Below, in pieces: positions 56,145-64,000 of a stretch of DNA of 64,000 nt. Origin of the DNA: Nocardioides sp. cx-173 (GTDB taxonomy: Bacteria > Actinomycetota > Actinomycetes > Propionibacteriales > Nocardioidaceae). The first letter of the stretch is position 1, and the number at the start of each line of letters is the position of its first letter. Under the pieces are notes generated by a model, which saw nothing but the letters and a program-made list of their open reading frames with translations, ran no database searches and had not been told where the DNA came from. Where the stretch lies: contig NZ_CP088262.1 of assembly GCF_021117365.1 (NCBI RefSeq), positions 2,375,001 to 2,439,000 on the forward strand, given 5' to 3'. The translations under genes and the position numbers were made by a program.

Positions 56145-56656
56145 GACGGCGTCCCTTCGGTGCTGAAGTCGATGGAGTCGCCGAGGAGCGCCCGGAGCCT
56201 GCCGAGCCCCGCGGAGGTCTGGCTCTTGACGGTGCCCTCGCTGCACCCCAGGACCCGGGCGGCCTCGGCGACGCTCAGGTCCTCGTAGAAGCGGAGCACC
56301 ACGACCGCGCGCTGCCGGGGCGGCAGGTCGCCCAGCGCGGCCATCAACGCCGGCCGCACCGAGTGGTCGGGTGAGTACGGCGTCTCCGGGAGGACGTCGG
56401 TCAGGTGCTCGGGGCGACGGGCCCGGCTGCGGAACCAGGACATGGCGGCGCGCACGACCGCGGTCCGCGCGTAGGCCCGGGCCGCGCCCAGGTCCCGCAC
56501 CCGGTGCCACGAGACGTAGGTGTTGGTCAGCGCGGTCTGCACGAGGTCCTCGGCCAGGGCATGGTTGCCGACCAGGAGGTACGCCGTGCGGTACAGCGGC
56601 CCCCACGCCGCCGTCACGAGCGCGGCGTACTCCTCGTCCGTGCGCCGGCTGCTCAC
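56141..56656 (-). CDS. ECF sigma factor, SigE family
   Basis: The 171-residue sigma factor has region 2 (YRTAYLLVGNHALAEDLVQTAL near residues 22-44) and region 4 (LPPRQRAVVVLRFYEDLSVAEAARVLGCSEGTVKSQ near 112-147). The YAALV...LYRTAYLLVG start is typical of the SigE/SACE_1270 group in actinobacteria. GTG is preceded by GGGAG. It is coupled to a membrane protein gene downstream, the probable signal receiver. Confidence 0.9.
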   Translation of the reverse strand: MSSRRTDEEYAALVTAAWGPLYRTAYLLVGNHALAEDLVQTALTNTYVSWHRVRDLGAARAYARTAVVRAAMSWFRSRARRPEHLTDVLPETPYSPDHSVRPALMAALGDLPPRQRAVVVLRFYEDLSVAEAARVLGCSEGTVKSQTSAGLGRLRALLGDSIDFSTEGTPS

Positions 56657-56762
56657 GGCGTCTCCCTCATGTTCACACCACTGAGGACGCCGGCGGAGCG
56701 GGTCCGGTTGGGCGGCGCACCCCAGGAGATCTCCGAGACGGCATCCCCATGGGCCACGGGCG

Positions 56763-57806
56763 TCAGGCCAGCACCTCGGCGATGGCGCGGACCTCTGCGG
56801 CGTCGCGGCAGCTGAGCAGCAGCGTGGTCACGCCGGTCTCCTCCCACTGCGCGGCGCGCTCCCTGACCTCGGAGGCGGTGCCGATGATGTGCATGTCGTC
56901 GACGAGGTCGTCGGGGATCAGCGCGACCGCTCGGTCCTTCTCCCCCTCGAGGTAGAGCCGCTGCACCTCGTCGGCGAGCGCCTCGTGGCCCATCCGCTCG
57001 AAGACCTGCTTGTGGAAGTTCTGGGCCTTGGCGCCCATGCCTCCCATGTAGAGGGCGACCACCGGCTTCATCCCCGCGAGCACCGCGGCCTTCTCCTCGG
57101 ACCCGGAGACGATCTGTACGTGGCAGGTGGCGGCGATCTCGAAGTCGTCGCGCGTACGACGGGCGCCCGGCCGCGCGAAGCCCTCGTCGAGCCAGGGCTG
57201 GTACATCGCCGCGGAGCCGGGTGTGTAGAAGATCGGGATCCAGCCGTCGGCGATCTCGGCCGTCTGCGCGACGTTCTTGGGCCCCTCGGCGCCGAGCCAG
57301 ATCGGGATGTCGGCGCGCAGCGGGTGCACGATCGGCTTGAGCGGCTTGCCCAGGCCGACCGAGCCGGGGCCGGCGTACGGCAGCGGGTAGTGCGGCCCGT
57401 CGTTGGTGACCTTCTCCTCACGGGCCAGGACCTGCCGGATGATGTCGACGACCTCGCGGGTGCGCGCCAGCGGCTTGGAGAACGGCTGGCCGTACCAGCC
57501 CTCGACGACCTGGGGCCCGCTCACGCCCATGCCCAGCACGACCCGCCCGCCACTGAGGTGGTCGAGGGTCAGCGCATGCATCGCGATGGAGGTCGGAGTG
57601 CGGCCGGACATCTGGACGATCGAGGTCCCGAGGCGCAGCCTCGAGGTCTCGCGACCCCACCAGGCCAGGGGCGTGAACGCGTCGGAGCCCCACGCCTCGG
57701 CGGTGAAGATCGCGTCGAAACCGGCGTCCTCGGCCGCCGCGACCAGCTCCGCGGTCCCCGTCGGGGGCTGCGCGCCCCAGTAGCCGAGCTGCAGTCCGAG
57801 TTTCAT
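56763..57806 (-). CDS. LLM-class oxidoreductase, Rv3520c-like
   Basis: The 347-residue luciferase-like protein has LGLQLGYWGAQPP at the start, AWGSDAFTPLAWWGRETSRLRLGT near residue 40, ALTLDHLSGGRVVLGMGVSGPQVVEGWYG near 80-108 and IPIWLGAEGPKNV near 165. These fit F420-dependent members. Its length and divergent placement next to a DUF35 gene and two Ltp thiolases match Rv3520c-Rv3523, part of the KstR regulon. I chose ATG 57806 with AAGGG upstream; GTG 57815 is possible. Confidence 0.87.
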   Translation of the reverse strand: MKLGLQLGYWGAQPPTGTAELVAAAEDAGFDAIFTAEAWGSDAFTPLAWWGRETSRLRLGTSIVQMSGRTPTSIAMHALTLDHLSGGRVVLGMGVSGPQVVEGWYGQPFSKPLARTREVVDIIRQVLAREEKVTNDGPHYPLPYAGPGSVGLGKPLKPIVHPLRADIPIWLGAEGPKNVAQTAEIADGWIPIFYTPGSAAMYQPWLDEGFARPGARRTRDDFEIAATCHVQIVSGSEEKAAVLAGMKPVVALYMGGMGAKAQNFHKQVFERMGHEALADEVQRLYLEGEKDRAVALIPDDLVDDMHIIGTASEVRERAAQWEETGVTTLLLSCRDAAEVRAIAEVLA

Positions 57807-57840
57807 GGCGCCCACCCTTCCAAACGCTTGCCCCGAAATC

Positions 57841-57864
57841 TAGAACGTGTTTCACTTTCGAACC
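57841..57864 (+). promoter_or_regulatory. KstR operator, LLM/DUF35 divergent promoter
   Basis: TAGAACGTGTTTCA (57841-57854) matches TnnAACnnGTTnnA at every fixed position. CACTTT (57853-57858) is 6 nt before the ATG at 57865 and may be the -10 box of a leaderless message. Confidence 0.8.
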
Positions 57865-58923
57865 ATGTCCCGCACTCTGTCCGCGCCGGTCACGGTCGCC
57901 TTCGACTACACCAGATCCACCGGGCCGGTGCTCGGCCGGTTCCTCACCGGGCTGCGCGACGGGGTGCTCGTGGGCGCTCGCACCTCGCAGGGCGAGGTGG
58001 TCGTCCCACCGCTGGAGTACGACCCCGTGACCCACGAGCAGACGGCCGACTTCGTGGAGGTCGAGCCGGTCGGGACGGTCACGTCGTGGTCCTGGGTCCC
58101 GGAGCCGGTCGCGGGACAGCCCTTCGACCGGCCGTTCGCCTTCGCGCTGGTCACCCTCGACGGCGCGACGAGGCCGATGCTGCACGCCGTCGACGTCGCC
58201 TCCCCCGCCGAGATCCGCACCGGGATGCGGGTGCAGGTGCGCTGGGCCGAGGAGCGGGTCGGGCACATCACCGACATCGCATGCTTTGAGCCCGAAGCCG
58301 GCCGCGACGAAGGAGCGGACGGCGCCACGGAGCTGTCGAGACCCGGTGAGGCGGACGCGGACGGTGGTTTCGAGGCTCCCTTCGAGGCTCGCGGGCTCGC
58401 ACCTCAGGACGAGCGCTCCGCTCGCACCTCAACCACCGAGGGCGACGTGACCGGGGTGGTCACCCCGGTCTCGCTCGACTACGTGTACGCCGCCTCGCCT
58501 GAGGAGTCGACGTTCTACCGCGGTCTCGACGAGGGCCGGATCCTGGCCCAGCGCTGCCCGACCTGCGACAAGGTCTACGTGCCGCCGCGCAGCGCCTGCC
58601 CCACCGACGGGACGCCGACCGAGGGCGAGGTCGAGCTCAGTGGGCTGGGCACGATCACGACGTTCTGCATCGTCAACGTGCCGTTCCTGGGCCAGAAGAT
58701 CGCGCCACCGTACGTCTCGGCGTACGTGCTGCTCGACGGCGCCGACATCGCCCTGCTCCACCTGATCCTGGGCGTGCCGGCCGACGAGGTCCGGATGGGC
58801 ATGCGCGTCGAGGCGGTGTGGAAGCCCCGCGAGGAGTGGGCGTACTCGCTCGAGAACATTGACCACTTCGCGCCCACCGGCGACCCGGACGCGGACTACG
58901 ACACCTACCAGCGCCACCTCTGA
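57865..58923 (+). CDS. DUF35-type OB-fold protein, Rv3521-like, with repeat insertion
   Basis: The 352-residue protein holds two OB-fold/DUF35 parts: residues 1-150 (RFLTGLRDGVLVGARTSQG, ending in VGHITDIACFEPE) and residues 198-352, which carry a rubredoxin-like zinc ribbon CPTCDKVYVPPRSACPTD. Such proteins are obligate partners of Ltp-type thiolases or aldolases. Residues 167-192 (GGFEAPFEARGLAPQDERSA then RTSTTE) come from an inserted palindromic repeat in the interdomain linker, making the protein longer than the roughly 300 residues I recall for Rv3521. Confidence 0.87.
   Translation: MSRTLSAPVTVAFDYTRSTGPVLGRFLTGLRDGVLVGARTSQGEVVVPPLEYDPVTHEQTADFVEVEPVGTVTSWSWVPEPVAGQPFDRPFAFALVTLDGATRPMLHAVDVASPAEIRTGMRVQVRWAEERVGHITDIACFEPEAGRDEGADGATELSRPGEADADGGFEAPFEARGLAPQDERSARTSTTEGDVTGVVTPVSLDYVYAASPEESTFYRGLDEGRILAQRCPTCDKVYVPPRSACPTDGTPTEGEVELSGLGTITTFCIVNVPFLGQKIAPPYVSAYVLLDGADIALLHLILGVPADEVRMGMRVEAVWKPREEWAYSLENIDHFAPTGDPDADYDTYQRHL
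58363..58440 (+). repeat. Palindromic repeat inside the DUF35 gene
   Basis: GGTGGTTTCGAGGCTCCC ... CGCTCGCACCTCAACCACCG: a 78-bp family member with an extra inner arm (CTCGCACCTCAGGACGAGCG). It begins on a codon boundary and keeps the frame. A flanking TGTCGAGACCCGGTGAGGCG at 58337-58356 also resembles repeat sequence. Confidence 0.87.
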
Positions 58924-58933
58924 GGACGAGAAC

Positions 58934-60000
58934 ATGAGAGACGTCGCCGTCGTCGGGTTCGCCCAGCGACAGATGCCGGACTTCGACGGGTCCCCGACCT
59001 GTGTGGAGATGCTGGTCCCGATCCTGGCCGAGTGCTACGAGCAGACGGGGTGGACGCGGCGCGACGTCGGCTTCTGGTGCTCCGGCTCCTCCGACTACCT
59101 CGCCGGGCGCTCGTTCTCGTTCGTGCAGGCGGTCGACGCGATCGGCGTGACCCCGCCGATCAACGAGTCGCACGTCGAGATGGACCTGGCCTGGGCGATG
59201 TACGAGGCCTGGATCAAGATCCAGACCGGCGAGGTCAACACCGCCCTGGTCTACGCGTTCGGCAAGAGCTCGGCCGGGGTCCTGCGCCGGACTCTGGCGC
59301 TCCAGCTCGACCCCTACACGATGACCCCGCTGTGGCCCGACACCGTGTCGCTGGCCGGGCTGCAGGCCCGTGCCGGCATCGACGCGGGGCTCTGGGACGA
59401 GCGGGCGATGGCCGAGGTCGCGCACCGCTCGCTCACCGACGCGGAGAAGAACGACCACGCGATCCGCAAAGGCGGCTCGTCGGTCGCGGACCTGCTCGCC
59501 CGGCCGATGTACGCCGACCCGCTGCGCAAGCACGACTGCGCGCCCGTCACCGACGGCGCGGCGGCGCTGGTGCTCGCCGCCGGCGACCGGGCGCGCGACG
59601 TACGGGATCGGCCGGCCTGGATCACCGGCCTGTCCCACTTCGTCGACTCCCCCGGGCTCGGCACTCGAGACCTCACCCGCGCCCCCAGCGCGGCCAACGC
59701 CGCGGCCAGGCTCGACCTCGACGGCGTCGAGGTGGCCGAGCTGCACGCGCCGTTCAGCCACCAGGAGCTGGTGCTGCGCCGCGAGCTCGGCCTGGCCGAC
59801 GACGTGCGCATCAACCCGTCCGGCGGCGCGCTGGCCGGCAACCCGATGTTCTCCGGCGGCGGCATCCGCATCGGCGAGACCGCGCAGCGGATCTGGTCGG
59901 GAGAGATCGGCAAGGGGGTCGGCCACGCCACCTCGGGCGCAGCCCTGCAGCAGAACCTCCTGTGCGTCCTGGACGCCGACAACGGAAGGGTCGGTGCGTG

Positions 60001-60001
<1 letters not shown>
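58934..60001 (+). CDS. ltp4: Ltp4-like thiolase-fold protein
   Basis: The 355-residue thiolase-superfamily protein belongs to the SCP-x/lipid-transfer group. It has VVGFAQRQMPDFDG at the N-terminus, the WCSGSSDYLAGRSFSFVQAVDAIG region near residues 36-60, PVTDGAAALVLAAGD near 205, AELHAPFSHQELVL near 265 and NPSGGALAGNPMFSGG near 290. These proteins act as steroid side-chain aldolases or thiolases with a DUF35 partner, here the gene 10 nt upstream. Placement and size match Rv3522 (ltp4). AGGA precedes the ATG. Confidence 0.87.
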
Positions 60002-61164
<1,163 letters not shown>

Positions 61165-61211
61165 GCGTTCGCCCACCGCGAAAGGCGCGGACGCGGGCGC
61201 GGCGGCGAGCC

Positions 61212-61223
61212 TAGGCTCCGTCC
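61212..61223 (+). promoter_or_regulatory. Leaderless-type promoter of Xre gene
   Basis: TAGGCT (61212-61217), 6 nt, ATG at 61224. Confidence 0.58.
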
Positions 61224-61538
61224 ATGGGTGAGCTGATCTCGTTCCCGAAGCCGGCCGCGGCCCCCGAGCCGACGGCCGAGCCGCTCTGGCGCGTGGCCGT
61301 GGGCCGCGAGCTGCGAGAGGCGCGCACCGCCGAGGGCCGGACCCTGGCCGACGTGGCGGGCGACGCCGGCGTGTCCACGCAGTACCTCTCCGAGGTCGAG
61401 CGCGGCCGCAAGGAGCCGAGCTCGGAGGTGCTCTCCGCCGTGAGCGGAGCCCTCGGCCTGCGGCTGGTCGACCTCACCGCGCGGGTGACCCGCCGGCTCG
61501 CTGCCCGGCCGAGCGGCCCGGTCTGCCTCGCCGCCTGA
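61224..61538 (+). CDS. Xre-type regulator, ClgR/PopR-like
   Basis: The 104-residue protein is a single helix-turn-helix: RELREARTAEGRTLADVAGD, then STQYLSEVERGRKEPSSEVL, residues 29-75. The phrase YLSEVERGRKEPSSE is characteristic of ClgR, the activator of clp genes, and of its paralogue PopR, which controls the second clpP pair in Streptomyces. The clpP pair lies directly next to it in the convergent direction, so regulation of those genes is likely. Confidence 0.82.
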   Translation: MGELISFPKPAAAPEPTAEPLWRVAVGRELREARTAEGRTLADVAGDAGVSTQYLSEVERGRKEPSSEVLSAVSGALGLRLVDLTARVTRRLAARPSGPVCLAA

Positions 61539-61577
61539 TCACGGCAGCGGCAGCCGGCCCCAGGTTCCGCGCGGAGG

Positions 61578-62186
61578 TCAGGCTGGGAGCGTCGACGGCT
61601 TGCGGCTGCCCAGGACGGCGTCCGCCAGCCCGTAGGCGACGGCCTCCTGCGCGCTCAGGATGAGGTCGCGCTCGGTGTCCTCGCGCAGCCGCTCGACGCT
61701 CTGGCCGGTGTGCCGCGCCAACACCTGCTCCATCTCGGCGCGCAGCCGGACGATCTCCTTGGCCTGCAGCGCCAGGTCCGGGAGCGTGCCCTGTCCCCCG
61801 CCCGAGGGCTGGTGCAGGACCACGCGCGAGCGCGGCAGGACGGTACGCCGACCGGCCGCTCCGCCCGCGAGCAGGAGCGCCGCCGACGACGCGGCCTGCC
61901 CGACGCAGGTCGTCCCGACCGGGGAGTGGATGAACTGCATCGTGTCGTAGATCGCCAGCGTCGCGGTCACCGAGCCGCCCGGGGAGTTCAGGTACAGGTC
62001 GATCTGGGTGTCGGGGCGCTCCGACTCGAGGTGCAGCAGCTGGGCGATGACGACGTTGGCCACGCCGTCGTCGATCTCGGTCCCGACGTAGACGATGCGG
62101 TCGCTCAGCAGCCGGCTGTAGATGTCGACGGCCCGCTCGCCGCGCGGGGTCTTCTCGACGACGCTGGGGATCGGGTAGCTGCTCAT
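61578..62186 (-). CDS. clpP: ATP-dependent Clp protease proteolytic subunit
   Basis: The 202-residue serine peptidase has the fold motif [19 protein letters not shown] near residue 63, nucleophile Ser in [15 protein letters not shown] near 95, His in [11 protein letters not shown] near 120 and Asp in [13 protein letters not shown] near 170. The nucleophile loop reads QAASSA in place of the usual MAASMG, a sign of the divergent subunit of a ClpP pair. ATGA overlap with the other clpP gene. Confidence 0.93.
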   Translation of the reverse strand: MSSYPIPSVVEKTPRGERAVDIYSRLLSDRIVYVGTEIDDGVANVVIAQLLHLESERPDTQIDLYLNSPGGSVTATLAIYDTMQFIHSPVGTTCVGQAASSAALLLAGGAAGRRTVLPRSRVVLHQPSGGGQGTLPDLALQAKEIVRLRAEMEQVLARHTGQSVERLREDTERDLILSAQEAVAYGLADAVLGSRKPSTLPA

Positions 62187-62803
62187 CGGTGGATCCCGAA
62201 GCTCGCGCTGCCACGGGCCGGCGTGACGGCCTCGAGGTCGGTCAGGACTTCGTCGACGAAGCCGTAGGCGCGCGCCCCCTCGGCGGTGAACCACCGGTCG
62301 CGCAGGGCGTCCTGCTCGACCTTCTCCACCGGCTGGCCGGTGTGCTCGGCGATGAGCCCCATCACCACGTTCTTGGTGTGCTCGAGGTTCTCTGCCTGGA
62401 TCTCGATGTCGATGGCGGTGCCGCCGATGCCGGCGGAGCCCTGGTGCATCAGCACCCGGGAGTGCGGCAGCGCGTAGCGCTTGCCGGGCGCGCCGGCCGA
62501 GAGCAGGAACTGGCCCATGCTCGCCGCGAGGCCCAGCGCCAGCGTGCTGACGTCGTTGGGGATGAGTCGCATGGTGTCGTAGATCGCCAGCCCGGAGGAG
62601 ACCGAGCCGCCGGGCGAGTTGATGTAGAGGCTGATGTCGCGGTGCGGGTCCTCGGCGGAGAGCAGGAGCAGCTCGGCGCACAGGCGGTTGGCGATCGCGT
62701 CGTCGACCTCCTGGCCGAGGACGATGATCCGCTGCTGGAGCAGCCGGCCGGTCAGCTGGTCGTCGTAGGAGCCGGTCAGGGCCGGAGTGGCGGGAGTGGT
62801 CAT
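62183..62803 (-). CDS. clpP: ATP-dependent Clp protease proteolytic subunit
   Basis: The 206-residue subunit has [19 protein letters not shown] near residue 60, Ser in [12 protein letters not shown] near 92, His in [15 protein letters not shown] near 117 and Asp in [18 protein letters not shown] near 170. It keeps the canonical AASMG loop. Together the two genes should form a mixed tetradecamer. They stand without clpX or tig, and next to an Xre gene, so they look like the secondary pair (clpP3/clpP4 type) rather than the housekeeping one. Confidence 0.93.
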   Translation of the reverse strand: MTTPATPALTGSYDDQLTGRLLQQRIIVLGQEVDDAIANRLCAELLLLSAEDPHRDISLYINSPGGSVSSGLAIYDTMRLIPNDVSTLALGLAASMGQFLLSAGAPGKRYALPHSRVLMHQGSAGIGGTAIDIEIQAENLEHTKNVVMGLIAEHTGQPVEKVEQDALRDRWFTAEGARAYGFVDEVLTDLEAVTPARGSASFGIHR

Positions 62804-62859
62804 GGCGCCAGCCTGTCCGGCGTACGCCGTGGGAGCCAGGGAATCTGCCGAGGGCGGTT

Positions 62860-62875
62860 CTGCCGTCAGCGGCAG
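62860..62875. promoter_or_regulatory. Inverted repeat upstream of clpP pair
   Basis: CTGCCG-TCAG-CGGCAG lies between the clpP operon and map. A second CTGCCG is at 62844. It may be the site for the Xre regulator at 61224; TCTGCC/GGCAGA arms are reported, as I recall, for PopR. Confidence 0.45.
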
Positions 62876-62882
62876 GACTCCG

Positions 62883-62894
62883 TAGGCTCGTGAC
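62883..62894 (+). promoter_or_regulatory. Leaderless-type promoter of map
   Basis: TAGGCT (62883-62888), 6 nt, GTG at 62895. Confidence 0.6.
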
Positions 62895-63662
62895 GTGATC
62901 GAGCTCCGTACCCCGACCCAGATCGAGCAGATGCGTCCCGCCGGCCGCTTCGTCGCCTCGGTCATCACCGCGCTGTCCGAGAAGGCCGACGTCGGGGTCA
63001 ACCTGCTCGAGCTGGACGCGCTGGCCCACGACATGATCCGCGCCGCGGGAGCCGAGTCCTGCTACATCGACTACCACCCGTCCTTCGGCGCCATGCCGTT
63101 CGGCAAGGTGCTGTGCACCTCGGTCAACGACGCGGTCCTGCACGGCCTCCCCCACGACTACGTGCTGCAGGACGGCGACCTGCTCTCGGTCGACTTCGCC
63201 GCCAGCGTCGACGGGTGGGTGGCCGACTCCGCGCTGTCCGTCGTCGTCGGCACCCCGCGCCAGGAGGACCTCGACCTGATCGAGACCACCGGCCGCGCGC
63301 TCGACGCGGGCATCGCGGCCGCGACGGTCGGCAACCGGATCGGCGACATCTCCGCCGCGATCGGCGGGGTCGCGCACGACGCCGGCCTGCGGGTCAACCT
63401 GCAGTTCGGCGGCCACGGCGTCGGTCGCACCATGCACGGAGACCCGCACATCGCCAACGACGGGCGCGCCGGCCGCGGTCTCAAGCTCCGCCCCGGCCTC
63501 GTCATCGCGATCGAGCCGTGGTTCCTGCACACCACCGACGAGATCTACATCGACAAGGACGGCTGGACGATCCGCAGCCAGGACGGCTCCCGCGGGGCGC
63601 ACATGGAGCACACCGTCGCCATCACCGCCGACGGCCCGCTCATCCTGACCGCCCGGGACTGA
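62895..63662 (+). CDS. map: Methionine aminopeptidase, type I
   Basis: The 255-residue metalloenzyme removes N-terminal Met from new proteins. Ligands are visible in [17 protein letters not shown] (two Asp, near residues 97-108), [11 protein letters not shown] (His, near 173), IEPWF (Glu, near 205) and MEHTVAI (Glu, near 240). It is a short type I enzyme without the N-terminal zinc/SH3 extension. This may be a second map copy, since the housekeeping map normally sits with adk and secY in ribosomal operons. Confidence 0.92.
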   Translation: MIELRTPTQIEQMRPAGRFVASVITALSEKADVGVNLLELDALAHDMIRAAGAESCYIDYHPSFGAMPFGKVLCTSVNDAVLHGLPHDYVLQDGDLLSVDFAASVDGWVADSALSVVVGTPRQEDLDLIETTGRALDAGIAAATVGNRIGDISAAIGGVAHDAGLRVNLQFGGHGVGRTMHGDPHIANDGRAGRGLKLRPGLVIAIEPWFLHTTDEIYIDKDGWTIRSQDGSRGAHMEHTVAITADGPLILTARD

Positions 63663-63672
63663 CCCCTCCGCC

Positions 63673-64000
63673 TCAGCCGGCGACGACCTCGAGCAGCTGC
63701 TCGCCCCACTTGTCGAGCTTGCCCGCGCCGATGCCCGAGATCGTGGCGAGCTCGTCGAGCGAGGCCGGGGTCATCGCGGCGACGCTGCGCAGGGTGGCGT
63801 CGTGGAAGACGACGTACGCCGGGAGGCCGGCGTCCTTGGCGGTGGCGGCCCGCCAGGCGCGCAGCCGCTCGAACAGCTCCTCGCCGGGGGTGTCCAGGGG
63901 TACGGCGCCGGCGACCTTGCTCTTGGCGGCCCGCCGCCGGCTCGGCGCCCGGGTCTCGGTGCGCAGGGAGACCGCCCGCTCCCCGCGCAGCACGGCGTGG
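63673..64000 (-). CDS. recQ: RecQ-family DNA helicase, C-terminal HRDC end
   Basis: Only the last 108 or so codons are in the window. They read [13 protein letters not shown], a basic linker RRRAAKSK, and an HRDC domain [20 protein letters not shown] then [20 protein letters not shown]. The HRDC domain binds DNA at the end of RecQ helicases. The VLRGER segment before it belongs to the RQC/winged-helix end. A non-RecQ HRDC protein is possible but less likely. Confidence 0.82.
   Translation of the reverse strand, partial: HAVLRGERAVSLRTETRAPSRRRAAKSKVAGAVPLDTPGEELFERLRAWRAATAKDAGLPAYVVFHDATLRSVAAMTPASLDELATISGIGAGKLDKWGEQLLEVVAG

Overview
The window is GC-rich, densely packed, coding DNA from an actinobacterium, most like Nocardioides or a relative. 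The evidence is the core gene order uvrC-rapZ-yvcK-whiA-gap-pgk-tpiA, a mycothiol-dependent enzyme, a LexA box of the CGAAC-N4-GTTCG type, many GTG starts and many leaderless-type promoters. Species assignment is inference. No rRNA, tRNA, CRISPR array or transposase was seen.

Layout. 1-7.5 kb: conserved minus-strand block of DNA repair, cell-envelope/nucleotide-sugar control and lower glycolysis. 7.6-13 kb: a TTC38-like TPR protein, two Rieske lipoproteins, and a three-gene operon of paralogous membrane proteins of unknown function. 13-17.5 kb: uvrA (with a Lys/Ala/Thr tail and SOS box), a mycothiol-type DinB-fold protein and an MBL hydrolase. 17.8-28.9 kb: steroid catabolism (kshB, a small Cys protein, kshA, two SDRs, a flavin monooxygenase with an EthR-like regulator, a hydrolase, fadE26-fadE27-fadD17). 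29-31 kb: an array of palindromic repeats and a DUF222/HNH protein. 31-42.4 kb: a secreted GH6, the nitronate monooxygenase-fadD19 / echA19 divergent pair, and a GH3-LacI-ABC sugar uptake operon. 42.5-56.7 kb: a LemA pair, an acyl-CoA synthetase with an unknown partner, an SPFH/zinc-ribbon membrane module, assorted membrane proteins, an LLM oxidoreductase and a SigE-type sigma factor with its membrane partner. 56.7-61.2 kb: a second steroid block matching the Rv3520c-Rv3523 order (LLM oxidoreductase, DUF35 protein, two Ltp thiolases). 61.2-64 kb: Xre regulator, a clpP pair, map and the 3' end of recQ.

Two themes join the window. First, five sites match or nearly match the KstR operator TnnAACnnGTTnnA. 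They sit at kshA, fadE26, fadD19/echA19, a FadD8-like gene/hydrolase pair, and the LLM/DUF35-thiolase pair, so the scattered steroid genes look like one regulon. Second, a palindromic repeat family (ends CGGTGGTCGAGGTGCGAGG) occurs as a tandem array, as half-elements between genes, and twice inside genes, in the same reading frame, adding a GGFEA...ARTSTTE peptide. This resembles the in-frame palindromic elements of Rickettsia and is the most unusual feature seen.
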